A stretch of DNA of 64,000 bases, taken from NCBI RefSeq assembly GCF_945957265.1, contig NZ_CAMFKO010000010.1:1-64000 (forward strand). The letters run 5' to 3'. Both the position numbers and the translations under genes were made by a program. This document shows, piece by piece, positions 8,444 to 20,218 of the stretch. Position 1 is the first letter of the stretch. Each line of letters opens with the position of its first letter. The notes under the pieces were generated by a model that worked only from the letters and a program-made list of their open reading frames with translations, searched no databases and was not told where the DNA came from. This DNA comes from an uncultured Dechloromonas sp. GTDB lineage: Bacteria; Pseudomonadota; Gammaproteobacteria; Burkholderiales; Rhodocyclaceae.

Positions 8444-9153
8444 ACATCCTGGTCATCGAAGACGATCCCCGCATTGCCGATTTCCTCGGCCGCGGCTTGC
8501 GTGCAGAAGGGCATCGAGTGGAAGCGGCCGGGGACGGCATCGGCGGCCTGGCCTCGGCACGCCGACTGGCGCGCGAATGCGCCATGGAAGGGCAATCCGC
8601 CGTCATCGTGCTCGACCTGATGCTCCCCGGCACCAGCGGGCTGGAGATATGCCAGACCTTGCGTGCCGAAGGCGTGGCGCTGCCCATCCTCATCCTTTCC
8701 GCGCTCGGCGCGGTGGAGGACCGGGTCGTCGGTTTGCGCCTGGGTGCGGACGATTACCTGCCCAAACCCTTCGATTTCGAAGAGCTGCTGGCCCGTCTGG
8801 AGTCGCTGGCCCGTCGCGGCAGGGACGTCAGGCGGACGACGCCCAACCGCCTGCAGGTAGCCGATCTGGTGTTCGACCGCGAACGCATGCAGGCCACGCG
8901 GGGCGGCCGCGTACTGCAGCTGACGGCGAAGGAACTGGCGCTGCTCGAACTGATGATGAGCGCCCCGGGCCGGCTGTTCAGCCGCGAACGCATCCTGGCC
9001 AACGTTTGGGGCGTCAGCGAGGACCCCCTGACCAACGTCGTGGACGTCTACATCCGCCGCCTGCGGACCAAGATCGACGATGCGACCAATGATCCGCTGA
9101 TCCACACCGTGCGTGGCCTCGGCTACCGCCTCGAAAGCATTGCGCAACGATAG
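8440..9153 (+). CDS. OmpR/PhoB-family response regulator
   Basis: 237 aa. Receiver domain at 1-120 with the acidic pair E7/D8/D9, phospho-acceptor Asp59 (VIVLDLMLPG) and Lys in YLPKPF. A winged-helix DNA-binding domain follows at about 138-233 (LTAKELALLELMM, VDVYIRRLRTKID, HTVRGLGYRL). It is the cognate partner of the kinase just upstream. Candidate 11-bp-spaced half-sites lie in the spacer before the kinase gene, suggesting control of the operon or of the divergent exported protein. Confidence 0.93.
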   Translation: MNILVIEDDPRIADFLGRGLRAEGHRVEAAGDGIGGLASARRLARECAMEGQSAVIVLDLMLPGTSGLEICQTLRAEGVALPILILSALGAVEDRVVGLRLGADDYLPKPFDFEELLARLESLARRGRDVRRTTPNRLQVADLVFDRERMQATRGGRVLQLTAKELALLELMMSAPGRLFSRERILANVWGVSEDPLTNVVDVYIRRLRTKIDDATNDPLIHTVRGLGYRLESIAQR

Positions 9154-9225
9154 GCGCGCAAGCATCCGGCAGCCGACCGGCAACCGGATAAGCCGTACAA
9201 TCGCGCTGAAACGACCCTGACAACC

Positions 9226-9966
9226 ATGGACAGACTCAATTCCGAGCTACACCGCCTTTTCGGCCACCCGCCAGCCGGCGGAAAACCCGCACCGACGCCG
9301 GATGCGCCGGAAGGCCATCGCCTGTTCTGCGTGGCCGTCTGCCGACCGGGCGACTGGGAACAGGCGGCGACTATTTTCCGCGGCGTCCAGGAAGACCTGG
9401 ACCTCCCGGCGCCGGCCGTATCGGTCGACGGGCAGGGCTTCCGCCTGTGGTTTTCGCTGGCCGAGCCGGTCTCCGGAGCACAAGGAAATGCCTTCCTGAC
9501 GCACCTGGTCGCCCGCTACGCCGCCGACCTCCCCAGCGATCGCATCGAGGCCGGGGCCGCTGACCCGGCCCAACTGCCGCCCGCCCAACTGGCCGGCGAC
9601 GAACGGTGGAGCGCCTTCATCGACCCGAGCATGGGCAGCATGTTCACCGCTGAACCCTGGCTGGACATGGCACCGCCCCCGGACAAACAGGCCGAGCTGC
9701 TGGCCGGCTTTGCACGCATCAAGCCGCAGGAATTCGCACGCGCCCTGGCCCGACTCGCCCCGGCCTTTCCCCCGCTTGCCAGCAACGCACGGCCTCCGGA
9801 AAGCCACTCCGTCGCTCCCGACCGGCTGACCGGGAACGGCCCCCATGCCGATCCACAGAGCTTCCTGCTGGCCGTCATGAACGACCCGAATGCCAGCCCA
9901 GCCCTGCGCGTCGAGGCTGCGAAGGCCTTGCTGCCTTACATCCCGCCGGCCAGGCAGCCCAACTGA
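9226..9966 (+). CDS. Hypothetical protein with TerS-like C-terminal helix
   Basis: 246 aa, not recognised as a whole. The middle part (RLFCVAVCRPGDWEQAATIF, AVSVDGQGFRLWFSLAEPV) suggests a compact alpha/beta domain. The last 40 residues (DPQSFLLAVMNDPNASPALR, then VEAAKALLPY) resemble a short helix-turn segment seen in phage small terminase-like proteins. No other phage gene is nearby. Codon use is like that of the neighbours, and it starts 72 nt after the response regulator. Confidence 0.6.
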   Translation: MDRLNSELHRLFGHPPAGGKPAPTPDAPEGHRLFCVAVCRPGDWEQAATIFRGVQEDLDLPAPAVSVDGQGFRLWFSLAEPVSGAQGNAFLTHLVARYAADLPSDRIEAGAADPAQLPPAQLAGDERWSAFIDPSMGSMFTAEPWLDMAPPPDKQAELLAGFARIKPQEFARALARLAPAFPPLASNARPPESHSVAPDRLTGNGPHADPQSFLLAVMNDPNASPALRVEAAKALLPYIPPARQPN

Positions 9967-10034
9967 TCCGCCATCGCCGGAAACCATAAAAGGCGTACAG
10001 TGCGCAGCCTCACCTGCCCACCCTCATCGCGACC

Positions 10035-10376
10035 ATGATGCTCTTCGCCAAAAGCCTGCTCGGTGCGCTGGCCGTTCTGGTCATCGCCCTGCTCGCCCGC
10101 AGTCGCCATTTCTACATCGCCGGCCTGGTGCCGCTGTTTCCGACCTTTGCGCTGATCGCCCACGCCCTCGTCGGGCAGGAGCGCGGCCCCGCCGCGCTGC
10201 GCGAAACGGCGCTGTTCGGCCTGTGCGCCCTCCTGCCCTACGCGGCCTACCTGCTCGCCGTCTACCTCCTGGCGCCCCGCCTCAGCCTGACCTACACCCT
10301 GCTGGGCGCCACGCTGCTCTGGGTGGTTGCGGCCGCACTGCTGCTGGCGATCTGGACGCGCCTGCACGGGGCATGA
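10035..10376 (+). CDS. glpM: GlpM family membrane protein
   Basis: 113 aa with four predicted membrane helices (about 4-21, 27-47, 58-80, 87-110), matching the small GlpM family: short loops and the RSRHFYIAGLVPLFPTFALI segment. GlpM was linked to alginate production in Pseudomonas, but its molecular function is unknown. Two adjacent ATG codons (10035 and 10038) are possible starts. The stop codon runs into a strong bidirectional terminator shared with the convergent ABC-F gene. Confidence 0.8.
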   Translation: MMLFAKSLLGALAVLVIALLARSRHFYIAGLVPLFPTFALIAHALVGQERGPAALRETALFGLCALLPYAAYLLAVYLLAPRLSLTYTLLGATLLWVVAAALLLAIWTRLHGA

Positions 10377-10377
10377 A

Positions 10378-10406
10378 AAAAGCCGAAGGCGCTGCCTTCG
10401 GCTTTT
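10378..10406. terminator. Bidirectional intrinsic terminator
   Basis: Perfect 13-bp stem AAAAGCCGAAGGC / GCCTTCGGCTTTT with a 3-nt loop, A-rich on one side and T-rich on the other. It sits between the convergent glpM and ybiT stops and should serve both. Confidence 0.88.
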
Positions 10407-10446
10407 CGGGATCGGGGCGCCCCGTCCTTCGGGACCGGATCCGGCC

Positions 10447-12069
<1,623 letters not shown>

Positions 12070-12218
12070 AGCGGTTCCGATCTCAAAATAACGCTAAAAC
12101 GAAGGGGCGAATTTTACCTGTTTTCAACGGGTTGACCGCCGAATGGAGCCCCCTATTTGTGCACTGCGGTGTAAGATTTGCGGCCACAATAAAAATTCCC
12201 CGGGAAAAGAGACAGCAC

Positions 12219-13511
12219 ATGGTTCCCCACCTCACCACCGCCCTCACCGGCCCCCTGCTCGAACTGGAGCGCCGCTTCCTGGCCGCCAGTCCGCAAATCG
12301 AACACTGGCTGCGCGGCCAGTGGCTGGAACACACGCCGCCGTTCTACTCGTCGGTCGATCTGCGCAACTCCGGCTTCAAGCTGGCACCGGTCGATACCAA
12401 CCTCTTCCCCGGTGGCTTCAACAACCTCAATCCGGCCTTCCTGCCGCTGTGCGTGCAGGCGGCGATGAGCGCCATCGAGAAGTTCTGCCCGGATGCGCGC
12501 AGCCTGCTGCTGATCCCGGAAAACCACACGCGCAACCAGTTCTACCTGCAGAACGTGGCGCAGATCGCCGCCATCCTCAAGCAGACCGGGCTGAATGTGC
12601 GCATCGGTTCGCTGAATCCGGAGGTCACCGAGCCGACCCCCGTCGAGCTATCGAACGGCCACAGCCTGCTGCTCGAACCGCTGGTCCGCACGCCCTACCG
12701 CCTCGGCCTGGACGGCTTCGACCCCTGCGCCATCCTGCTCAACAACGACCTGTCGGCCGGCATCCCGCCCATCCTGCAGGGCCTCAACGAGCAGGTCGTG
12801 CTGCCGCCGGTGCATGCCGGGTGGGCGGTGCGCCGCAAGTCCAACCACTTCGCCGCCTACGACCAGGTCGCCAACGACTTCGCCAAGGCCATCGGCATCG
12901 ATCCGTGGCGCATCAACCCAGCCTTCTCGGTGTGCCGCAGCATCAACTTCCACGAGCGCCAGGGCGAGGAATGCCTGGCCGCCAACGTCGCCGCCGTGCT
13001 CGACATCGTCAAGGAAAAATACCGCGAATACGACATCGACGAGACGCCCTACGTGGTGGTCAAGGCCGATGCCGGCACCTACGGCATGGGCGTCATGACG
13101 GTGCGCGACGCCGACGAGGTCATCGCCCTGAACCGCAAGCAGCGCAACAAGATGAGCGTGGTCAAGGAAGGCCTCGAAGTCTCCGAGGTGCTCATCCAGG
13201 AAGGCGTGCATTCCTTCGAGACGCTCAACGAGGCAGTGGCCGAGCCGGTGATCTACATGATCGACCGCTATGTCGTCGGCGGCTTCTACCGCGTCCATAC
13301 CGGGCGCGGCAAGGATGAGAACCTCAACGCGCCGGGCATGCACTTCGAACCGCTGGCCTTCGAAACCGGCTGCAACCTGCCCGACTACCGCTGCGGCAAT
13401 CCCGATTCGCCGCCCAACCGTTTCTACGCCTACGGCGTGGTCGGCCGGCTGGCCTGCCTGGCTGCCGCCATCGAACTCGAGCGCACGGCGCCCGAGACCG
13501 ACGAGGACTGA
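12219..13511 (+). CDS. gshA: Glutamate-cysteine ligase (TIGR02049-type)
   Basis: 430 aa. This is the non-E. coli type of GshA found in beta- and some gammaproteobacteria, recognisable by FYSSVDLRNSGFKLAPVDTN, FPGGFNNL, IPENHTRNQFYL, the ATP-grasp-like VVVKADAGTYGMGVM and NAPGMHFEPLAFETGCN. It joins glutamate and cysteine to gamma-glutamylcysteine, the first step of glutathione synthesis. The frame is open upstream, but the ATG at 12219 begins the conserved N-terminus. Its stop overlaps the start of gshB (TGATG). Confidence 0.9.
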   Translation: MVPHLTTALTGPLLELERRFLAASPQIEHWLRGQWLEHTPPFYSSVDLRNSGFKLAPVDTNLFPGGFNNLNPAFLPLCVQAAMSAIEKFCPDARSLLLIPENHTRNQFYLQNVAQIAAILKQTGLNVRIGSLNPEVTEPTPVELSNGHSLLLEPLVRTPYRLGLDGFDPCAILLNNDLSAGIPPILQGLNEQVVLPPVHAGWAVRRKSNHFAAYDQVANDFAKAIGIDPWRINPAFSVCRSINFHERQGEECLAANVAAVLDIVKEKYREYDIDETPYVVVKADAGTYGMGVMTVRDADEVIALNRKQRNKMSVVKEGLEVSEVLIQEGVHSFETLNEAVAEPVIYMIDRYVVGGFYRVHTGRGKDENLNAPGMHFEPLAFETGCNLPDYRCGNPDSPPNRFYAYGVVGRLACLAAAIELERTAPETDED

Positions 13512-14650
13512 TGGCGCAGCAGCTGCATTTCGACCACGGGTCGAGCGCAAGCCCCGCCATTCATGGCGGGGTGAGCGAGACAATCCTTTCCGGAGCCGGC
13601 GGCTCCCCTGGCTCGTGGCGAGGAGACTCCGGCCCTCAGGCCGGAGCGACTCAGAAGCACCTGCTCGGCGGCAGCAGCCGGTCGCTGAAACTGGCTTTCA
13701 TCCTCGACCCGCTGCCCGAACTGAAGGCCTGGAAGGATTCGTCGGTGGCCATGATGCGCGCCGCCGAAAAGCACGGCCACGAGGTCTACGCCATCGAGGC
13801 CCGGACGCTGGGCTGGCGCAAGGCCGACGCGATCCATGCCGGCGGCGTCTCCGGCGAGGCCCTGCACCTGCATCTGCGCCCCGACGACCACGACTGGTAC
13901 CGCGAAATCGGCCGCGAATGGATGCCGCTTCGGGCCTTCGACGCGGTGGTCATGCGCAAGGACCCGCCCTTCGATTTCGAATACCTGACCGCCACCTGGC
14001 TGCTCGAACGGGCCGAGGCCGACGGCGTGCGCGTATTCAACCGGCCGCGCGCCCTGCGCGAGCATTCGGAAAAGCTGGCGATCATGGAGTTCCCCGACTT
14101 TGCGCCGCCAACCCTGGTCAGCCGGGAGATGGCGCAGCTCCAGCATTTCATCGACGAGGAACGCGACGTCATCCTCAAGCCGCTCGACGGCATGGGCGGC
14201 AGCCAGATCTTTCGCGTGCACCGCAACGACCCCAACCGCAACGTCATCCTGGAAACGCTGACCCACGAGGGCGGCCGGACCATCATGGCGCAACGCTACC
14301 TGCCGGAGATCACCCACGGCGACAAGCGCATCCTGCTCATCGCCGGCAAGGCGGTGCCGTGGTGCCTGGCGCGCATCCCCAAGGCCGGCGAAACGCGCGG
14401 CAACCTGGCCGCCGGCGGCACCGGCATCGCCCAGGAACTGTCCGGGCGCGACCGGCAGATCGCCGAAGCGCTCGGCCCCATCCTCTTCAAGCGCGGCCTG
14501 CTGCTGGTCGGCATCGACGTCATCGGCAACCACCTCACCGAGATCAACGTCACCAGCCCGACCTGCATGGTCGAAATCCGCCAGCAGTCGGGCTTCGACG
14601 CGGCCGGCGCCTTCATCACCGCCCTCGAGCACGCATGCGGACTGGCGTAA
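13511..14650 (+). CDS. gshB: Glutathione synthetase with unusual N-terminal extension
   Basis: 379 aa. From about residue 58 it is a normal GshB: KLAFILDPLPELKAWKDSSV, the ATP-grasp segments DVILKPLDGMGGSQIFRV and GDKRILLIAGK, and IDVIGNHLTEINVTSPTC. It adds glycine to gamma-glutamylcysteine. Typical GshB proteins begin at that KLAFILDP segment. Here about 57 extra residues, low in complexity and rich in Gly/Ser, are encoded by a run of DNA palindromes. The ATG at 13511 overlaps the gshA stop (TGATG), no ATG lies nearer the core, and the insert keeps the frame open, so the extension is probably translated. A rare CTG start near 13685 cannot be excluded. Confidence 0.88.
   Translation: MAQQLHFDHGSSASPAIHGGVSETILSGAGGSPGSWRGDSGPQAGATQKHLLGGSSRSLKLAFILDPLPELKAWKDSSVAMMRAAEKHGHEVYAIEARTLGWRKADAIHAGGVSGEALHLHLRPDDHDWYREIGREWMPLRAFDAVVMRKDPPFDFEYLTATWLLERAEADGVRVFNRPRALREHSEKLAIMEFPDFAPPTLVSREMAQLQHFIDEERDVILKPLDGMGGSQIFRVHRNDPNRNVILETLTHEGGRTIMAQRYLPEITHGDKRILLIAGKAVPWCLARIPKAGETRGNLAAGGTGIAQELSGRDRQIAEALGPILFKRGLLLVGIDVIGNHLTEINVTSPTCMVEIRQQSGFDAAGAFITALEHACGLA
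13552..13646. repeat. Three-palindrome element inside gshB 5' end
   Basis: Three hairpins in a row: CCCCGCCAT-TC-ATGGCGGGG (13552-13571), GGAGCC-GGC-GGCTCC (13592-13606) and CTCCGGCC-CTCA-GGCCGGAG (13627-13646). The spacing and perfect stems suggest a small repetitive palindromic element (REP/BIME- or RPE-like) inserted in frame. No second copy was noticed in this window. Confidence 0.6.
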
Positions 14651-15675
14651 GGCCTTTCCTGCTCGCCCTCGCCGCCGTGCTGCTCGCCGCCTGCAGCCGC
14701 GCGCCGCTGCAGGAACAGCAGGCCTACGTCTTCGGCACCCGCGTCGAAGTCATCGTCGTCGGCGACGATCCCGAACAAGGCCGCCAGGCCATCGCCGCCG
14801 TGCTGCGCGAATTCGACCGCCTGCACCGCGCCTACCACGCCTGGCAGCCGTCGGAACTGAGCGCCCTCAACGACGCCATCGCCGCCGGCAAGCCCTACCT
14901 GGCCAGCCCCGAACTGGCCGGCTTCGTCCGCGAAGCCCAGGCCCTGTCGCAACAGGGCGATCACCTGTTCGATCCCGGCATCGGCCGCCTGATCAAGCTG
15001 TGGGGTTTCCAGGCCGACGAATTCAGGGCCGAACTGCCGCCCGCGGCCGACATCAAGGCCTGGCTGGCCGGCAAGCCGTCGATCGCCGATATCGCCATCG
15101 ACGGCAACACTGTAAAAAGCCGCAACCGCCAGGTCGCCCTCGATTTCGGCGGCTACCTGAAAGGCGTCGCCCTCGACCGGGCAGCGGGCATCCTGCGCGA
15201 CATGGGCATCCGCAACGCGCTGATCAACATCGGCGGCAACGTCATGGCGCTGGGCAGCAAGCAAGGCAAGAAATGGCGGGTCGGCATCCAGCACCCGCGC
15301 CAGCCCGGCCCGCTCGCCACCGTGACGCTCGACGACGGCGAAGCCATCGGCACTTCCGGCGACTACCAGCGCTTCTTCGAGGTCGATGGCCAGCGTTACC
15401 CGCACCTGCTCGATCCGCGCAGCGGCTACCCCGCCGCCCACACGCAGGCGGTGACCGTGCTGATTCCCGCCGGCCCGAACGCCGGCACCCTGTCCGACGC
15501 CTCCTCCAAGCCGGTCTTCATCGCCGGACCCGACGGCTGGCGCGACATGGCGCGCCAGATGGCGGTCGGCCTCGTCCTGCGCATCGACCGCGACGGCCGC
15601 GTCTTCGTCACCGAGGCCCTGAGCCGCCGCCTGGAATTCGTCGGCAAAGTCCCCGACGCGACCGTCGTCCGCTAG
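14635..15675 (+). CDS. apbE: FAD:protein FMN transferase ApbE (lipoprotein)
   Basis: 346 aa. A lipoprotein signal peptide with lipobox LLAAC (Cys20) is followed by the ApbE domain: GTRVEVIV, ALDFGGYLKGVALDRA, NIGGNVMALG and the catalytic GTSGDYQRF, with HLLDPRSGYPA and LSDASSKPVF near the end. ApbE transfers FMN from FAD to Thr/Ser of respiratory flavoproteins such as NqrB/C or RnfD/G on the outer face of the inner membrane. Its start lies inside the end of gshB (16-nt overlap), so gshA-gshB-apbE form one operon. Confidence 0.92.
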   Translation: MRTGVRPFLLALAAVLLAACSRAPLQEQQAYVFGTRVEVIVVGDDPEQGRQAIAAVLREFDRLHRAYHAWQPSELSALNDAIAAGKPYLASPELAGFVREAQALSQQGDHLFDPGIGRLIKLWGFQADEFRAELPPAADIKAWLAGKPSIADIAIDGNTVKSRNRQVALDFGGYLKGVALDRAAGILRDMGIRNALINIGGNVMALGSKQGKKWRVGIQHPRQPGPLATVTLDDGEAIGTSGDYQRFFEVDGQRYPHLLDPRSGYPAAHTQAVTVLIPAGPNAGTLSDASSKPVFIAGPDGWRDMARQMAVGLVLRIDRDGRVFVTEALSRRLEFVGKVPDATVVR

Positions 15676-15725
15676 CGCGCGGCCTCCCGGCAAGCGGGGG
15701 AAACCGGTTTTCCCGTTCGCGCGCT
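15674..15725 (+). terminator. Nested hairpins after apbE
   Basis: An outer 8-bp stem AGCGCGCG (15674-15681) / CGCGCGCT (15718-15725), which begins in the apbE stop codon, encloses an inner near-palindrome GGGAAACCGGTTTTCCC (15698-15714). There is no T-run, so it may act as a weak terminator or mRNA 3' stabiliser. Confidence 0.45.
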
Positions 15726-15769
15726 TCGGACCATTTCGGCACAAGGTACTACGCCTATCGCATAATTTG

Positions 15770-15798
15770 TTGACACGGGAATACACCCACCGTATATC
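15770..15798 (+). promoter_or_regulatory. Sigma-70 promoter for the hybrid kinase operon
   Basis: A consensus -35 TTGACA (15770-15775), a 17-nt spacer and -10 TATATC (15793-15798), about 80 nt upstream of the kinase start, in a locally AT-rich gap. One of the best sigma-70 matches in the window. Confidence 0.7.
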
Positions 15799-15880
15799 TC
15801 GACACAAAGTCGCCACAGAATGAAATCCGGGCCTCCAGCGATGGGCCGCTATCGAGAACGTGACCAGAGGGGGGGAAGGG

Positions 15881-18800
15881 ATGCTGCGCAGCGTTTCCTT
15901 CAAGATGCCGGGATTCGCGAACAGCCTGATCGTGCGTATCGGGCTGCTCATTCTGCTTGCCCTGCTCGCATTCGCGGCCTCGCTCTACCACCTGATCGGC
16001 AAGCCGACCGTCGACCGCCTGGCCAGATCGCAGATGGAGCTGGCTGCCGAACAGCTCGAGGCCCGTTACACCCGGCTTCTCAAGACGGTCGAAGTGACCC
16101 TGCGCAGCAGCCAGGGCTGGGGCAAGAACGGCGATCTCGATTTCGACGGATTGCAGCGCTTCAACGAGTTCTTTTTCCCGATCATCGCCCATCACGGTGA
16201 GATCGCTTCGGTCGTCTTCGCGCACGAATCGGGGCGCGAAATCCTGTTGCTGATGACTGCGGATGGCCGCTGGATCAACCGGATCTCCAATCCCGAGGCG
16301 TGGGGAAGCCAGACCTACTGGATCACCTGGGATGCCAACCGGCAGATCGAGCGCGTCGAGATGCGCGAGCGCCACTACGACGCCCGCGAACGGCCCTGGT
16401 TCACCGGTGCGATGGCGCAGCCCGACGACAACACGGTGTTCTGGACCGAGCCCTACATCTTTTTCACGACCCGCGAACCCGGCATCACGGCAAGCATGCG
16501 CTGGCGGGGCGCCGACGGTTCCAGCCATGTCATCGCCCACGACGTCCGGCTGATCGACATCGCCGAATTCACCACCCGCATGGCCATCAGCCCGCATGGC
16601 AAAGCCGCGCTCTTCCTCAGGGAGGGCCGGATGATCGCCCTGCCCAACGATCCGCGCTTCACCGATCGCCAGGCCATACAGGACGCGCTGCTGAAGACGC
16701 CGGAGGACCTTGGCTTTCCCGAGCTGGCCAGCGCCTTCCAGGCCTGGCAGGCGGACCCGCAGCCCGCCCAGGGAGTGCACCGCATCGCGCATGCGGACGG
16801 TCGCTGGATCAGCCTGTTCAGGCCGATCAAGGGTACCGGGGTGTGGCTCGGCGCCAGCGCTCCGGAAAGCGATTTCGTCCCGATCACCCAGCAGGACCTG
16901 CTCCTGCTCGGCCTGATCACCCTGTCGGCGCTGGCGCTGGGGATGGTCGTCGCCATCCGCATCGCCAACCGTTTCGGAGAACCCCTGATCGCGCTGGCCA
17001 ACGACAGCACGCGGATCGGCGGCATGAACCTCGATGCCCCGGTGACGACCGATGCCCGCTGGCGGGAAGTCATCCAGCTCGCCGCGGCCCTCGACGCCAT
17101 GCGCCAGCATCTGCAGAGCGCCCGCCGGGAACAGGAGGACGCCCATATCGCGCTGGAGCTGAAAATCGCCGCCCGCACCCAGGCATTGCGCCAGAACCAG
17201 GAAATCCTCCAGAAGCGGGAGGCATTCTTCCGCGCCATTTTCGACAATGCGGCCGTCGGCATCGTCAGCCTCGACCGCGAGCGCAAGCCGACGCTGATCA
17301 ACCCGGCTTTCGCCCGTTTCGTCGATCAGGCGATGGACCCCCTGCTCGCCCAACCGGAAAACATCGAACTGCCGGTCGATATCCAGCGCCGGATGGACGA
17401 TCTGCTGGCCCAGGGCGGGCCAGGTGGCAAGCAGAGCCTGCGTAACGAGTTCGAATTCGTCACGCCGCACGGCGAATCGCGCTGGGGCGACGTGCAGCTG
17501 ACCGCCATCCGCCAGGGCGACGGCGAGCTCGACTCCATCCTGGTCACCGTTCTCGACGTTTCGGATCGCCGCGAAATCGAAGCCGAGCTGATTCGCCAGT
17601 TCGCGCTGCTCCAGGCGCTGCTCGATACCATTCCCAACCCCATTTTCTACAAGGGGACCAGTTCCCGCTTCCTGGGCTGCAACCAGGCTTACGAAACCTT
17701 CTTCGGCATCCAGCGCCGGGAATTCATCGGCAAGCGCGTCCTCGATCTGAGCTACATCCCCGAAGATGCACGCGCGGCCTACCAGGCCGAGGACGAGCGC
17801 GTCATCGCCGAATGCGCCCGGGTCAGCCGCGAAGTACAATTGGTCGATGCCGAAGGCCGCTTGCGCGACACCCTCTACTCGGTGAGCGGCTTCAGCGCCC
17901 CGGATGGCCGGCCGGACGGGCTGGTCGGCGTCATCGTCGATATCTCGGCGCTGAAGGAAGCCGAGCGCGAAGCCGGCCGGGCCCGCGAGGCAGCCGAGGC
18001 GGCGGCCGCCGCCAAGGCCGATTTCCTGGCCAACATGAGCCACGAAATCCGGACCCCGATGAACGCCATCATCGGCATGACGCACCTGGCCCTGCAGACC
18101 GAACTGGACGCACGCCAGCGCAACTACCTGAACAAGGTCGACAATGCCGCCAAGGGGCTGCTCGGCATCATCAACGACATCCTCGACCTGTCCAAGATCG
18201 AAGCTGGGATGATGCACTTCGAGTGCGTGCCGTTCAGCCTCGACGCCACCCTGCGCCATCTCGGCGACCTGTGCGGCATGAAGGCTCGCGACCGCGGGCT
18301 GGAACTGATCTACGACATCGCTTGCGAGGTTCCCGACCACCTGCTCGGCGACCCGCTGCGCCTCGGACAGGTCTTGCTCAACCTCGTCGGCAACGCCATC
18401 AAGTTCACCGAGGTCGGGGAAATCAAGCTGGCGGTGTCCGTGGCCTCGCGCAGCGAACAAGGCCTCGAACTGGCCTTCGAGGTCATCGACAGCGGCATCG
18501 GCATGAACGCCGAGCAGCAGGAAGGGCTGTTCGCCGCCTTCACCCAGGCCGACGCATCGACCACGCGCAAATACGGCGGCACCGGGCTGGGATTGTCCAT
18601 CTGCAAGCGCATCGTCGATCTGCAGGGCGGCAGTGTCGGCGTCCGCAGCCAGCCCGGGGTCGGCAGCTGCTTCACCTTCCGTCTCCCCTTCGGCATCCCC
18701 TCCGGCGAGAGCGAGGCGCCCCGGCGCATGGGCTTGCCGAACGGCTTGCGGGCGCTGGTCGTCGATGACAGTCCCGGCGCCTGCGACGTCTTCCTGCACA

Positions 18801-20194
18801 TGTTGCGCATGCTGGATATCGAAGGCGATGCGGTATTCGGCGCCGAGCCGGCACTCGCCGCCCTCGCCGCCGCAGAGGAGGAGAATCGCCCCTACGGCCT
18901 GCTCATCGTCGACTGGAAGATGCCCGGCATGGACGGCGTCGAACTGCTCCGCCGGATCGACCGAAAAGAGGCCGTCGAATCGCCGGCGATCGTCATGGCG
19001 ACCGCCTACGACCGCGAGGAACTGCAGGCGGCGCTGGGCGAGCGGCAGGTCGGCGCCATCCTGGGCAAACCGGCGACTCCGTCGACGCTGTTCGACGCCA
19101 TCATGCTGGCCCTCCATCGCGACACCGGGCAGCGGGCCGTCATCGGCCGGCCGCATACCCCGGGCCGCCGCTTCGCCGGCCAGCGCGTGCTGCTCGTCGA
19201 AGACAACGAGATCAATCGCGAGCTGGCCGAGGAAATGCTGAGCAACATCGGCCTCCGGGTCGATACCGCCGAAAACGGCCGGATCGCCGTCCAGAAGGCA
19301 GGCAGCACCGCCTACGACCTGGTGCTGATGGATTGCCACATGCCGGTCATGGACGGCTACACGGCCACCGAGGCCATTCGCCGGCTGCCCGGCAGCAAGC
19401 GCCTGCCCATCGTCGCCATGACCGCCAATGCCCTGGCCAGCGACCGGGAACGCTGCCTGGCCATCGGCATGAACGATCACATACCGAAGCCCATCGACAT
19501 CGCCGTTCTCCACGACACCCTGGCGCGCTGGCTCGGCGAGCATTCGTCCGTCGACGGCGAAGTGCCCGCGGACGCCGGGGAACCCGGGCCAACCCCCACC
19601 GCCGCCGACGACCACATCGATACGGCCGCCGCCTTGTCCCGGCTCGGCGGCAATCGGGCCCTGTACGACCGGCTGCTCGCCGGTTTTTGCGACAACCAGG
19701 CCGATGCCGCCAGCCAGCTGCTTGCCGACCGGGCCAACGGCAATACCGGTGCGATGCTGCTCCGCGCCCATACCCTGCGCGGCCTGGCCGGCAACATCGG
19801 GGCCAATGCGCTGGCCAGGCAGGCCGGCGAACTGGAGGAAGGGCTCAGGAGCGGCCTCGCCGCCAGCCATCCGGACGTCGATGCCGGCTTGAAAACCCTG
19901 GCCGAAAGCCTGGCCGCCATCATCGCCCAGGCGCGCGAAATCCTCAGCCAGACACCGTCTGCCGCAGCGCTGCCGATCGACGAACTGGCGGCCGGCGCAC
20001 TATCCAATTTGCATCGCCTGCTTGATAATGACGACGCTTCCGCCGTGCGCTCCTTCGCCGAAATTGCCATCCGGCTCAAGCAGTCGTTCGACCCCCTGCT
20101 GGTCGACCGGCTGGCCCGTCAGATCAATCAGTATGCCTTTGACGACGCAAAGGAAACGCTGCACCAGATGACCACCAAGCGGAACCACACCTGA
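15881..20194 (+). CDS. Hybrid sensor kinase (Cache-PAS-PAS-HisKA-REC-REC-HPt)
   Basis: 1437 aa from this ATG; a GTG at 15860 in frame is an alternative. TM1 at about 14-34, a periplasmic Cache-like sensor domain at about 40-330 ([22 protein letters not shown]), TM2 at about 340-365, a short HAMP-like stretch, two PAS domains (about 440-570 and 575-690), HisKA with His721 ([10 protein letters not shown]), and an ATPase domain ([17 protein letters not shown]). Two receivers follow (Asp1011 and Asp1151, the second in [10 protein letters not shown]), then an HPt domain with His1297 ([13 protein letters not shown]). This is a full phosphorelay of the BarA/LuxQ type. The HD-GYP regulator gene 24 nt downstream is the likely output. 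Confidence 0.9.
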   Translation: MLRSVSFKMPGFANSLIVRIGLLILLALLAFAASLYHLIGKPTVDRLARSQMELAAEQLEARYTRLLKTVEVTLRSSQGWGKNGDLDFDGLQRFNEFFFPIIAHHGEIASVVFAHESGREILLLMTADGRWINRISNPEAWGSQTYWITWDANRQIERVEMRERHYDARERPWFTGAMAQPDDNTVFWTEPYIFFTTREPGITASMRWRGADGSSHVIAHDVRLIDIAEFTTRMAISPHGKAALFLREGRMIALPNDPRFTDRQAIQDALLKTPEDLGFPELASAFQAWQADPQPAQGVHRIAHADGRWISLFRPIKGTGVWLGASAPESDFVPITQQDLLLLGLITLSALALGMVVAIRIANRFGEPLIALANDSTRIGGMNLDAPVTTDARWREVIQLAAALDAMRQHLQSARREQEDAHIALELKIAARTQALRQNQEILQKREAFFRAIFDNAAVGIVSLDRERKPTLINPAFARFVDQAMDPLLAQPENIELPVDIQRRMDDLLAQGGPGGKQSLRNEFEFVTPHGESRWGDVQLTAIRQGDGELDSILVTVLDVSDRREIEAELIRQFALLQALLDTIPNPIFYKGTSSRFLGCNQAYETFFGIQRREFIGKRVLDLSYIPEDARAAYQAEDERVIAECARVSREVQLVDAEGRLRDTLYSVSGFSAPDGRPDGLVGVIVDISALKEAEREAGRAREAAEAAAAAKADFLANMSHEIRTPMNAIIGMTHLALQTELDARQRNYLNKVDNAAKGLLGIINDILDLSKIEAGMMHFECVPFSLDATLRHLGDLCGMKARDRGLELIYDIACEVPDHLLGDPLRLGQVLLNLVGNAIKFTEVGEIKLAVSVASRSEQGLELAFEVIDSGIGMNAEQQEGLFAAFTQADASTTRKYGGTGLGLSICKRIVDLQGGSVGVRSQPGVGSCFTFRLPFGIPSGESEAPRRMGLPNGLRALVVDDSPGACDVFLHMLRMLDIEGDAVFGAEPALAALAAAEEENRPYGLLIVDWKMPGMDGVELLRRIDRKEAVESPAIVMATAYDREELQAALGERQVGAILGKPATPSTLFDAIMLALHRDTGQRAVIGRPHTPGRRFAGQRVLLVEDNEINRELAEEMLSNIGLRVDTAENGRIAVQKAGSTAYDLVLMDCHMPVMDGYTATEAIRRLPGSKRLPIVAMTANALASDRERCLAIGMNDHIPKPIDIAVLHDTLARWLGEHSSVDGEVPADAGEPGPTPTAADDHIDTAAALSRLGGNRALYDRLLAGFCDNQADAASQLLADRANGNTGAMLLRAHTLRGLAGNIGANALARQAGELEEGLRSGLAASHPDVDAGLKTLAESLAAIIAQAREILSQTPSAAALPIDELAAGALSNLHRLLDNDDASAVRSFAEIAIRLKQSFDPLLVDRLARQINQYAFDDAKETLHQMTTKRNHT

Positions 20195-20218
20195 CCTGCG
20201 AAAAGAGAGTCGCCAGCC

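Noticed and set aside
15755..19870. 1371-codon open frame on the minus strand
   Set aside because: Shadow of the hybrid kinase in a GC-rich gene; composition is Gly/Asp/Gln-rich without any domain.
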